From Adhaeribacter aerolatus (GTDB taxonomy: Bacteria > Bacteroidota > Bacteroidia > Cytophagales > Hymenobacteraceae): a stretch of DNA of 64,000 bases. This document shows, piece after piece, positions 37,543 through 45,968 of the stretch. The position numbers were made by a program, and so were the translations under genes. The notes beneath the pieces were generated by a model. That model was not told the DNA's origin and searched no databases. It was given only the letters and a program-made list of their open reading frames with translations. Within the stretch, counting starts at the first letter, position 1. Every line of letters begins with the position of its first letter. Location of the stretch: the NCBI RefSeq assembly GCF_007991635.1, contig NZ_BJYS01000001.1, positions 248,001 through 312,000 on the forward strand. The letters run 5' to 3'.

Positions 37543-37940
37543 TTCGCCGGATTAAAATAATGGTCTAGGTGCTGTTTAACTTCTTCCGGATTAGGTACGG
37601 TATTAAATTGCAGATGGGGCCGGCTCTGCAAAATGGCCGTTAGCCGGGCATGGGTACCTTCCAGCAAAATCAAACCTGGTTTATCTTCCCCAATTATTTC
37701 TTCCAGTAGTTTAAACGCCGCCCCCAGCTTAGCATCTGGTTCTGCCACTTTAAAATATACGGCATATTTTACGGCCTCCTGTATCAATCGGCCAGCCTGC
37801 TTAACCAGCATTTCGTCCGAAAAAGAATCCAGATCCAGAACCGCCATCTCCGGATTACGGGCTTTAAGCCAGGACAGCAAGGGCCTCTGGAAAGAGAAAC
37901 TAGTGGTATTTTCGATATTAACCTGGATAAAAGTCTGCAT
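37539..37940 (-). CDS. Unrecognised 133-residue protein
   Basis: This small cytoplasmic alpha/beta protein has no signal peptide. Strand-helix alternation is visible (MQTFIQVNIEN, MAVLDLDSF, AVYFKVAE, KPGLILLEG), which could be a ferredoxin-like or Rossmann-like mini fold. It begins three bases after the stop of the T9SS cargo gene on the same strand, so it is the second gene of that operon. I do not recognise the family and cannot propose a function. Confidence 0.7.
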   Translation of the reverse strand: MQTFIQVNIENTTSFSFQRPLLSWLKARNPEMAVLDLDSFSDEMLVKQAGRLIQEAVKYAVYFKVAEPDAKLGAAFKLLEEIIGEDKPGLILLEGTHARLTAILQSRPHLQFNTVPNPEEVKQHLDHYFNPAN

Positions 37941-37943
37941 CTG

Positions 37944-40181
37944 TTACAGAACCACTACTTTATAAGCTTTCCGGCGCAAATCGGCGGTAATTACCTGCAC
38001 CAGATATAAACCCGGAGCTAAACCGGCCACCGGCACCCGGTGAATTTTAGCCATTTCCTGGTAACCACCTATATTTATTCGCTGCCCAGCCAGGTTATAC
38101 AAAACAAAATTTACCTGTTCGGGGCTCTGGATGGTTAAAATCAGATCGCGTTTGATGGGATTGGGGTAAATTACCACCTGGGTTTGTTCGGGCAAAGGCT
38201 CCGGGTCTACTATTGCGCCGCGCATTTGCTGGCTTAAATAATGCAGGCCGCCCGCGCGGGTACCAATAATCAGTTCGGGCATTCCGTCGGCGTTTAAATC
38301 ACCGGCGGCCAGCGCTAAAAAATTACCCAATTTGCTGGGGCCAAATTCACCGGTAAGCGGATTCTGCAAAATCTGGTTTACCGGGGTAAAAGTGTTATTC
38401 AGGTTCTGGCGGATATTCCCGAATATTCTAATTTCACCAAAATCATCTACCAACAGTAATTCGGGGCTTCTGTCTTTATTCAAATCGGTAATAATCGGGT
38501 AAACATTCTGCCGCGCCAGTTCGGCCGCAATATTGCCCCAGGCTTCATTTTCGAGGGTAAAGTTAGGATTGGCCGCCGTACCAGTGTTGCGATAGAACCG
38601 CAACGCGCCGCTGGTAGGCGTGGGCCGCACATTAGAAGCCAGCACCAAATCCAGGTCGCCATCGTTATCCAGGTCGTAGAAAGCCGGCACATCGCTAATT
38701 GCTTGCCCAACCGGTAAGGTTTTAATATTAGTTAAAGCATAATTAAAAGGCTGCCCCGCGCCGGCGGTGTTCAGAATATATTTTATCGCGCCCGTAGTGC
38801 CGGTAGCTACCGTCAGCATTAAATCTAACCGGCCGTCGCTGTTCATATCGGCGAATTGGGGCTTAATATCCCGGAAACCGGCTCCGGCCAGGTTTAAATA
38901 ATCTCTCGTTTCGAGCTTGAATATAGCTTTCGCGGCGGTGCCCACGTTCCGGAAAAGCCAGACGCTACCAGTGCGATTACCCAACAATAAATCCAGGTCG
39001 CCGTCGCCATCCAAATCAGCTAAGGCCGGCACCGATTGTTCTCCCGCATCAACCATATTAGCCTGCAGAAAATTTTTCTGCTGGAGTTCAAAAGCCGGTA
39101 CTTGGGTGGCGCTGGTATTTTTATAAAGCCAGGCCGATTGGGTAAAATTTACCTGATCGTTGGTATTGCTGCGCACGAAAGGGGCTACAAGTAAGTCTGG
39201 TCGGTTATCGAAGTTTACATCTTCGTAGTAAGCGGCCGGAAAATAATTAAAACTGGCGCGGGTGGTATTGGCGGGATAATTCAGTTGCAAACCCGATGAA
39301 GCGAGTACGGCATTGGTTAACGTGCCGCTGTTGGTGATGCGTACCAAATCGGGACAGGCCTCGCCGCCCACCAAAATATCTTTATCGGTGTCGCCGTCCA
39401 GGTCCAGGGCAAGCAGGTTCATGCCGTCGTTATGGTTGGTACCATCGGTGCGGCAGCTACTGTTAAATAGATAGCCGTTACACACATGGGGGCACTTGGT
39501 TAATTTGCCCCACCAGTTGGTTTCGAGGGTATATTTTAAATCATCGGCCGGTAATTTTTCTTCTACCGCCAGGTTCTTGTAATATTCAACGGTGGTACTG
39601 CCTGAAAAATCGAAAGTTAAAATATCCAGGTCCCCATCGTCATCCATATCCAGCAAAGCCGGTAAATTCTCGCTGCCGGCCTGCAGGTTAATATTGTTGT
39701 TAAACCGAATAAAATCTACCGCCTGGGTAAAGGCTGGTATGCCGTTGGCAGCCGTGGTGTTTTTATAAACTTTAATGCCGGCGTTGGTTTTGGTAAAAAT
39801 ATCTTTACGCCCGTCGCGGTTATAATCGCGCAGCAACACCCAGTCGGTGAGGTCCCGCGGAAATAAGCGCTCGTACTGCGGCGCGTACTGCCACTCCCAT
39901 TGCCCATTTCTGGTTACTGCCACGTAAGTAAATATCTTATTTAAGGTACGGTCGTAAATAAAGAGGTCTTCGGTACCGTCGTTGTTTAGTTCTATTTTAG
40001 AGAAAACCGGACTATTTAAGCCACCCGCCCACGGATCTTTTACCGTATCAGAATCAATAACTATTTTTACATCGTTCCGGTAACGAAACTCATATTGCTG
40101 TTGCGCCGAAAGACGGAAACAGCAGCTTAATAAAAAAAACAGTATAACAACGGGTAAACCTTTCATAAGACGAAAGAACAA
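37944..40181 (-). CDS. FG-GAP/VCBS repeat protein with T9SS sorting domain
   Basis: The 745-residue exported protein has a signal peptide (LPVVILFFLLSCCFRLSAQ). The body is built of FG-GAP/VCBS repeats with calcium-binding loops, for example DMDDDGDLDILTF, DLDGDGDLDLLLGN, DLDNDGDLDLVLAS and DLNADGMPELIIG. These make a beta-propeller for adhesion or surface display. The last 80 residues (VVIYPNPIKRDLILTI, VLYNLAGQ, GLAPGLYLVQVI) are a type A sorting signal for the type IX secretion system, so the protein goes to the cell surface. It diverges from murF over a very short gap. Confidence 0.93.
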   Translation of the reverse strand: MFFRLMKGLPVVILFFLLSCCFRLSAQQQYEFRYRNDVKIVIDSDTVKDPWAGGLNSPVFSKIELNNDGTEDLFIYDRTLNKIFTYVAVTRNGQWEWQYAPQYERLFPRDLTDWVLLRDYNRDGRKDIFTKTNAGIKVYKNTTAANGIPAFTQAVDFIRFNNNINLQAGSENLPALLDMDDDGDLDILTFDFSGSTTVEYYKNLAVEEKLPADDLKYTLETNWWGKLTKCPHVCNGYLFNSSCRTDGTNHNDGMNLLALDLDGDTDKDILVGGEACPDLVRITNSGTLTNAVLASSGLQLNYPANTTRASFNYFPAAYYEDVNFDNRPDLLVAPFVRSNTNDQVNFTQSAWLYKNTSATQVPAFELQQKNFLQANMVDAGEQSVPALADLDGDGDLDLLLGNRTGSVWLFRNVGTAAKAIFKLETRDYLNLAGAGFRDIKPQFADMNSDGRLDLMLTVATGTTGAIKYILNTAGAGQPFNYALTNIKTLPVGQAISDVPAFYDLDNDGDLDLVLASNVRPTPTSGALRFYRNTGTAANPNFTLENEAWGNIAAELARQNVYPIITDLNKDRSPELLLVDDFGEIRIFGNIRQNLNNTFTPVNQILQNPLTGEFGPSKLGNFLALAAGDLNADGMPELIIGTRAGGLHYLSQQMRGAIVDPEPLPEQTQVVIYPNPIKRDLILTIQSPEQVNFVLYNLAGQRINIGGYQEMAKIHRVPVAGLAPGLYLVQVITADLRRKAYKVVVL

Positions 40182-40206
40182 AATAAAGCCATTTTAAAAT
40201 ATTTTT

Positions 40207-41493
40207 ATGCCTTTTAATATCCAGCAGCTCTACGAGCTTTACCAGCAATGCCAACACGTAAGTACCGATTCGCGTGCTGATCAGCACCAATCTTTGTTTT
40301 TTGCCCTCAATGGCCCCAACTTTAAGGGCGCCGGCTTTGCGCAACAAGCTTTGGCAAAAGGTGCCCGCTACGCCGTTGTAGACGATGATGCCTACGCTTG
40401 TGATAATTGTTTTGTAGTAACCGACACACTACAGGCTTTGCAGGATTTGGCCACTTACCATCGGCAGCAACTTACCATTCCTATAATTGGCATTACGGGC
40501 AGCAACGGCAAAACCACCACCAAGGAGCTAACCAATGCAGTACTAAGCCAGAAATACAACACGCTTTATACCCAGGGCAATCTGAATAATCATATTGGGG
40601 TACCGCTTACGGTGCTGAGCATCCGGCCGGAACACGAAATAGCTATTGTGGAAATGGGCGCTAACCATATAAACGAGATTGCCCAACTGTGTAGTATAGC
40701 CTTACCTACGCACGGCCTGATAACCAATATTGGCAAAGCCCATTTAGAAGGATTTGGCAGTTTTGAAGGCGTAGCCCGTGCCAAAAGCGAATTGTACCTG
40801 CACCTGGATCAGCACGGCGGAATCGTCTTTGTAAACAGCCAGAACGAGCACCTGATGCGCATGGCCCGGCGCATCGAAAATAAAATATTATATCCCAATG
40901 CCGCTGACTTTTTTCACGCCGAGTTCCTGGAAGCTTCGCCTTTTGTAGTTTATCAATCAGAAAACGGTGAGCAGGTGCAAACCCAGATCATCGGCGAATA
41001 TAATTTTGAGAATATTGCCGCGGCTTCCTGCATAGGTAAGTTTTTTGAAGTGCCCATAGATAAAATCAACCAGGCCATTGCCGCGTATACCCCGGCCAAC
41101 AACCGCTCGCAGGTAGTACAAAAAGGCAGTAATACCATTTTGCTCGATGCCTATAATGCTAATCCGTCTTCGATGGCAGCTTCCGTTACCAATTTTGCCA
41201 AAGCCAAGGCAGCTAAGAAGGTAGTTATACTGGGCGATATGTTTGAACTAGGGCCTGATAGTACAGAAGAGCACCAAAAACTGGGCAATTTATTGGCCGG
41301 CTTAGTGTTTGATGAGGTATTATTATGTGGTCAGGAAATGCAGGTAGCCGCCCAGGATCATTCGCAATTTAAATATTTTAAAACCAAAGCGGCCTTAACC
41401 ACCTGGCTGCAACAGCACACCCTACAAGACACCTATCTGCTGATAAAAGGCTCGCGGGGGATGGGACTGGAAAGTTTGCTAGACGTGCTGTAA
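40207..41493 (+). CDS. murF: UDP-MurNAc-tripeptide--D-alanyl-D-alanine ligase
   Basis: MurF joins D-Ala-D-Ala to the muropeptide precursor in the cytoplasm, using ATP. The 428-residue protein shows an N-terminal substrate domain (STDSRADQHQSLFFAL near residue 20), the P-loop GITGSNGKTTTKEL near residue 97, EMGANHINEI near 150 and the C-terminal domain with LLDAYNANPSSM near 315 and LLIKGSRGMGLE. Length is in the normal 420-455 range. It stands alone, away from other mur genes, as in many Bacteroidota. A terminator follows. Confidence 0.95.
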   Translation: MPFNIQQLYELYQQCQHVSTDSRADQHQSLFFALNGPNFKGAGFAQQALAKGARYAVVDDDAYACDNCFVVTDTLQALQDLATYHRQQLTIPIIGITGSNGKTTTKELTNAVLSQKYNTLYTQGNLNNHIGVPLTVLSIRPEHEIAIVEMGANHINEIAQLCSIALPTHGLITNIGKAHLEGFGSFEGVARAKSELYLHLDQHGGIVFVNSQNEHLMRMARRIENKILYPNAADFFHAEFLEASPFVVYQSENGEQVQTQIIGEYNFENIAAASCIGKFFEVPIDKINQAIAAYTPANNRSQVVQKGSNTILLDAYNANPSSMAASVTNFAKAKAAKKVVILGDMFELGPDSTEEHQKLGNLLAGLVFDEVLLCGQEMQVAAQDHSQFKYFKTKAALTTWLQQHTLQDTYLLIKGSRGMGLESLLDVL

Positions 41494-41513
41494 GTACCGG
41501 AAAGTTTAAAATA

Positions 41514-41540
41514 AAAGCCTCTGCTGTCAGAGGCTTTTTG
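41514..41540. terminator. Terminator between murF and tatA
   Basis: AAAAGCCTCTG-CTGT-CAGAGGCTTTTT is a 7-bp GC stem extended by A-T pairs, with T and A runs on both sides. It can serve murF and the convergent tatA gene. Confidence 0.88.
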
Positions 41541-41567
41541 TTTCTTCGTCTTTTGTTTCTTCTATTT

Positions 41568-41849
41568 TTATTCCGACATTGTATCAGCTACTGAATAGTG
41601 ATCTACCGGTTCCTCCACTACCGACGTTCTCGGGTTACGCCGCCGGGGTTCATCATCATTTATAGAGCGCTCTATTTCGTTTTTGATGCCATCGGTGGCA
41701 TCTTTAAACTCCCTAATACCTTTACCCAGCGAACGGGCAAGTCCCGGAATCTTATCGGCCCCAAACATGAGCAGCACGGCCAACATAATTACCATTATTT
41801 CTCCTCCTCCTACATCGCCCAGAAAAAGAAGCATTGCGTTTAGTTGCAT
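41568..41849 (-). CDS. tatA: Sec-independent translocase TatA
   Basis: This 93-residue protein is the pore-forming subunit of the twin-arginine system, which exports folded proteins. One N-terminal helix (EIMVIMLAVLLMFGADKIPG) leads into the amphipathic helix LARSLGKGIREFKDA and an acidic, disordered tail. Glycine and lysine positions fit TatA rather than TatB. No tatC is in the window. The Tat-type signal on the TldD-like protein at 7591 implies a client for this pathway. Confidence 0.93.
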   Translation of the reverse strand: MQLNAMLLFLGDVGGGEIMVIMLAVLLMFGADKIPGLARSLGKGIREFKDATDGIKNEIERSINDDEPRRRNPRTSVVEEPVDHYSVADTMSE

Positions 41850-42002
41850 AATATTAACGTGTTATATTTATTAGAACTGACTTGTTCTTTAAAAAGTTTA
41901 AACAATGTAAATGCTTAACTAATATAAGGTATATTTCTAATAAATCCTGTTAAAAACAAAAATTAAATACAAAATAAAACAACTAATTTTTCAGGCAGGT
42001 TC

Positions 42003-42545
42003 TTAAAAAGGCGAGTCAAAATCGGCGAACTTTGGCAGTACGGCATCTTTGGCCGACACAAGTGGTTCCTGAATATTCCAGTCAATATTTAAGGCCGGGT
42101 CATTCCACATAATACCACCTTCTGAGGTAGGGTAGTAATAGTCGGTGCACTTATAAAGAAAAGTGGTATTGTCTTCGAGGGCTACAAAACCGTGCGCAAA
42201 CCCAGGGGGCACGTAAAACATGTTGTGCTGCTCGGTATTTAACAGACAGGTCTGGTGCTGGCCGTAGGTAGGCGAATCTTTACGAATATCTACTACCACA
42301 TCCAAAGCACTACCCGACGTTACCCGCACCAGTTTGCCCTGGGCATGCGGTGGGCGCTGAAAATGCAAACCTCTTAAAACGCCTTTCTGCGACAAAGATT
42401 GGTTATCCTGCACAAAAGTTACCTCAATGCCGGCTGCGGCAAATACTTTATAGCTATACGATTCCAAGAAGAACCCGCGGGCATCGCCAAACTTCCGGGG
42501 TATAATTTCTACTAAACCTTCTATTGCAAATCTTTTAAACTCCAT
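42003..42545 (-). CDS. rfbC: dTDP-4-dehydrorhamnose 3,5-epimerase
   Basis: RfbC (RmlC) makes dTDP-4-dehydro-L-rhamnose, the third step of dTDP-rhamnose synthesis. The 180-residue cupin shows FFLESYSYKVF near residue 26, QDNQSLSQKGVLRGLHFQRP near 45 with the catalytic histidine, GSALDVVVDIR near 80, YVPPGFAHGF near 110 and the TDYYYPTSEGGI loop near 133. The glycosyltransferase gene lies 47 bases away on the same strand, upstream in the direction of transcription, so the two probably belong to a polysaccharide unit. Other rml genes are not in the window. Confidence 0.95.
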   Translation of the reverse strand: MEFKRFAIEGLVEIIPRKFGDARGFFLESYSYKVFAAAGIEVTFVQDNQSLSQKGVLRGLHFQRPPHAQGKLVRVTSGSALDVVVDIRKDSPTYGQHQTCLLNTEQHNMFYVPPGFAHGFVALEDNTTFLYKCTDYYYPTSEGGIMWNDPALNIDWNIQEPLVSAKDAVLPKFADFDSPF

Positions 42546-42592
42546 CTGGTTTTGTTAAAGCCGCGGCAAATTTATTTTATTCCGAAGAAAAT

Positions 42593-43720
42593 TTACGCCG
42601 ATTTTAACCGGTATTTTGTAATAGACTGAATAGCAGTTACATATTTATCTATTACGTACTTTTCATCAAATTTTTCTTCGGCCAATTGCCGGCTGGCCTT
42701 TCCCATCTGCTCCAACTCCGCTGCCGGTAGCTGGTACATTCGCATCATTTTATCGGCCAAATCCTGGCTGTTTCTTACTTCGCATAAAAAACCGTTCCGG
42801 CCTTCAATTACGGTTTCGCGGCAGCCGGGCACATTGGTGGTAACAATTGGCTTGCCCATAGCGGCCGCCTCCAGCAAAGTTTTAGGCGTACCTTCGCGAT
42901 AAGATGGCAGTACCACGCAGTCGGCTTTCGCCAAATGAGCTTCTACCGTGCCCGAAGTACCTAAATATTCAATGGCGCCTTCCTCTACCCAGGCCTGGAA
43001 AACCGATTTTTTAATGCCAATATTCCCCGACTCGTCAATAGCGCCCAGCAACTGGCAACGCACTTCCGGATATTTAGCTTTAATAAGGCGGGCTGCTTCT
43101 ACGTACTCTACTACACCTTTCTCGTACAGCACCCGGGCTACCATTAAAAAAGTAAAGCGTTGGTTGCGGGTAAAAACCGGCGCCGGTTTAAACCGCTCGG
43201 TGTCAATACCCGAACCCGGCAGCACATCGGTAATTTGCTCTTTTATCAGCCGATGATCCAGGAATAACTGCCGATCTTCTTTATTCTGAAAAAATACTTT
43301 AGACGGAAACCGGAAGGCAAACTTATAAAGCTTTAAAGCTACTTTAGAAACAAAGTTGCGCACAATAAATACCGTGCCCAGACCCGAAACATTATTAATA
43401 GTAGGAATACCGGCCAGCCGGGCGGCCACCGAACCGTAAATATTGGGTTTAATGGTATATTGCAGAATTACATCGGGTTTTACCTGGCGGTAACAATCGT
43501 AGAAACGCTTGGTCAATAATAAATCTTCGAGCGGATTGGTGCCTTTACTTTCCATCTCAATAGGAAAATACCGGCAACCCGCCAGAACCAGTTTCTGCGA
43601 ATATTCGTCTTCGGGTGCAATTGCTACTACCTCATGCCCTAACTTCAGGAAAGCTTTCACCAAACCCATCCGGAAGTTATAAATATTCCAAGATTTATTT
43701 ATAACAATAGCAATACGCAT
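42593..43720 (-). CDS. Glycosyltransferase family 4
   Basis: The 375-residue GT-B glycosyltransferase works at the cytoplasmic face in surface polysaccharide synthesis. The N-terminal domain begins MRIAIVINKSWNIYNFRMG and contains DVILQYTIKPNIYGSVAARL near residue 85. The C-terminal nucleotide-sugar domain has FLMVARVLYEKGVVEY near 190 and the E-x7-E motif in REGTPKTLLEAAAMGKPIV near 275. It resembles PglA/WbnK-like enzymes that use UDP-GalNAc or UDP-Glc, but the donor is not certain. It is probably in one operon with rfbC. Confidence 0.9.
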   Translation of the reverse strand: MRIAIVINKSWNIYNFRMGLVKAFLKLGHEVVAIAPEDEYSQKLVLAGCRYFPIEMESKGTNPLEDLLLTKRFYDCYRQVKPDVILQYTIKPNIYGSVAARLAGIPTINNVSGLGTVFIVRNFVSKVALKLYKFAFRFPSKVFFQNKEDRQLFLDHRLIKEQITDVLPGSGIDTERFKPAPVFTRNQRFTFLMVARVLYEKGVVEYVEAARLIKAKYPEVRCQLLGAIDESGNIGIKKSVFQAWVEEGAIEYLGTSGTVEAHLAKADCVVLPSYREGTPKTLLEAAAMGKPIVTTNVPGCRETVIEGRNGFLCEVRNSQDLADKMMRMYQLPAAELEQMGKASRQLAEEKFDEKYVIDKYVTAIQSITKYRLKSA

Positions 43721-43951
43721 AAAGCAAATGACCTTCGGCCCGCAAAGATACTAGGAATAGATGAATTTCTAGGATTTTAATTTTTAAGGAGTTATTAGGT
43801 TTGGAATAAATTTAATTCCGGCTTTTCGCCAGGTTTGTTTTAGCAATCTTTACTTTTACCCGTCACACTTACGTATACTGACTCTACCTGTTTCCGTTAG
43901 CAGGATTACTGCTTCCGCAACTTTATTTCTGAACCAAAGATTAAACTTTAC

Positions 43952-45187
43952 ATGGCTAAAAAACTCTATGAAACCGCCAAAGAAAAAGAAACTGCTATTT
44001 TGGTGGCAGTTCCGAGCAAAACCCAGGCGGATGAAAAAACCCAAGAATATTTAGATGAGCTGGCTTTCCTGACCGAAACCGTAGGAGCCGTAACCGTCAA
44101 GAAATTTGTCCAGAAGCTCGAACACCCCGACAGCCGCACGTTTGTAGGCAAAGGCAAGCTGGACGAAATCAGAGCTTTTGTAAAAGAATATAATATTGAT
44201 ATGGTCATTTTTGACGATGACTTAACCCCCTCCCAGGTCCGTAATTTAGAACGCGAACTGGAAGTTAAAATTGTTGACCGTAGCTTGTTAATCCTGGATA
44301 TTTTTGCCCAGCGGGCCAAAACCGCCCAATCGCGCACGCAGGTAGAAATGGCCCAGTACCAATATTTTTTACCCCGTTTAACCAACCTCTGGACCCACTT
44401 ATCGCGGCAAAAAGGCGGCATTGGTATGCGGGGTCCCGGTGAAACCGAAATTGAAACGGACCGCCGGGTAGTGCGCGATAAAATTGCTTTGCTGCGCGAT
44501 AAACTTGATAAGTTAGATAAACAAAACTACCAGCAACGTAAAGCACGCACCGATCTGGTACGGGTGGCCTTGGTAGGTTATACCAACGTAGGCAAATCCA
44601 CACTTATGAACCTGCTCTCCAAGTCGGAGGTGTTTGCCGAAAATAAATTATTTGCCACGGTAGATGCTACGGTGCGCAAAGTAGTGCTCGATAATGTTCC
44701 CTTTTTACTTTCCGATACGGTAGGTTTTATCCGTAAACTGCCTACCCGCCTCATCGAAAGTTTTAAATCGACGCTGGATGAAATCCGGGAAGCTGATTTG
44801 CTGGTGCACGTAGTGGATATTTCACATCCCTCTTTTGAAGAACACATTGAAGTCGTAAACAAAACCCTGAAAGACATTGAATCGGGCGATAAGCCGGTAT
44901 TGCTGGTGTTTAACAAAATAGACCAGTACCGCACCCAAGAGGCCGATGAGTTGAACGACATGGGCGAAGGCTCCGGTAAACCTACTCTGGAAGAACTCAA
45001 AGCCACCTACATGGCTAAAATTCATGCCCCGGCTATTTTTATCTCGGCCAAAAACAACCTTAATATTGATGCATTGCGCGAAGAACTGGTGCGGCGGGTA
45101 GCCGCTATTCATTTTGAACGTTACCCTAATGCGCCCACTTCGCAGCCGGTAAACCAATATCATAACGACCAGCAGAACCAGGAATAA
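43952..45187 (+). CDS. hflX: Ribosome-associated GTPase HflX
   Basis: HflX is a GTPase that splits or rescues stalled 70S ribosomes under stress. The 411-residue protein has the HflX N-terminal domain (VTVKKFVQKLEHPDSRTFVG near residue 47, DDDLTPSQVRNLE near 90), the linker motif GGIGMRGPGETEIETDRR near 155 and a G domain: G1 VGYTNVGKSTL near 208, G3 SDTVGFIRKLP near 254 and G4 FNKID near 322. The C-terminal extension is short. Complete and typical. Confidence 0.95.
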   Translation: MAKKLYETAKEKETAILVAVPSKTQADEKTQEYLDELAFLTETVGAVTVKKFVQKLEHPDSRTFVGKGKLDEIRAFVKEYNIDMVIFDDDLTPSQVRNLERELEVKIVDRSLLILDIFAQRAKTAQSRTQVEMAQYQYFLPRLTNLWTHLSRQKGGIGMRGPGETEIETDRRVVRDKIALLRDKLDKLDKQNYQQRKARTDLVRVALVGYTNVGKSTLMNLLSKSEVFAENKLFATVDATVRKVVLDNVPFLLSDTVGFIRKLPTRLIESFKSTLDEIREADLLVHVVDISHPSFEEHIEVVNKTLKDIESGDKPVLLVFNKIDQYRTQEADELNDMGEGSGKPTLEELKATYMAKIHAPAIFISAKNNLNIDALREELVRRVAAIHFERYPNAPTSQPVNQYHNDQQNQE

Positions 45188-45334
45188 AAGTATCTGCCGA
45201 ACCCAAACAAGAGGGTAATTTAACTATTTATCTGCGCGCTATAAACTTTAGAGCGGTTCCTAAGCGGCTATTGGTATCCTTTTACCTTAAAATAAGTAAA
45301 AGACGAATAATTCGCGCTAGACTAAAACTATAAT

Positions 45335-45826
45335 ATGAAAACGCTATACCTCATGCGGCACGCTAAATCGAGCTGGGACTTTCCGGAACTGAGTGACCAC
45401 GACCGGCCATTAAATAACCGCGGGCGAAAAGATGCGCCGCTGATGGGCCGGGAACTGGCTTCCCGGGAAGTTACCTTAGATTTAATTGTTTCCAGCTCGG
45501 CCGTACGGGCACTTACTACTGCTACCCTGGTAGCCAAAGAACTGGAATACGACACCGAGAAAATTGCCGTAGAAGAGGAAATTTACAAAGCCAGCAAGCA
45601 GGAGTTACTTTCTATCATTAAAAATATTCCGAACCAGTTCGATAAAGTATTGCTGGTGGGGCATAATTATACCATTTCGGAACTGGCCAATATGTTGTCG
45701 CCGGAAATGGTGCCCACTATGCCTACGGCAGCAGTGGTTTGTCTTAATTTTAATTGTGGTACCTGGGCCGAAATAAGCCGGCAAAATGCAGCTAACCTGT
45801 TTTTTGATTATCCGAAAAACCACTAA
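45335..45826 (+). CDS. SixA-like histidine phosphatase
   Basis: This 163-residue histidine phosphatase superfamily member has the nucleophile His9 in LMRHAKSSW and the second catalytic histidine, His110, in LLVGHNYTI. SixA proteins dephosphorylate phosphohistidine on phosphotransfer proteins. The Bacteroidota version is an uncharacterised relative, and the substrate could be another phosphoprotein or a small molecule. It lies between hflX and ppk1 with moderate gaps, so no operon is certain. Confidence 0.9.
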   Translation: MKTLYLMRHAKSSWDFPELSDHDRPLNNRGRKDAPLMGRELASREVTLDLIVSSSAVRALTTATLVAKELEYDTEKIAVEEEIYKASKQELLSIIKNIPNQFDKVLLVGHNYTISELANMLSPEMVPTMPTAAVVCLNFNCGTWAEISRQNAANLFFDYPKNH

Positions 45827-45968
45827 TAAATATTAGTTTACCTGCTGCCGGCTATTTACCCGGTGCAGGTTCTTTCGGCTAAACCGTCCGGAAAAAGCTA
45901 ATTAAACTTCTCATATTTTATTAACCATTTACCGGTATCCTTACCAGGTTTTATACCCAAGTGTTCTT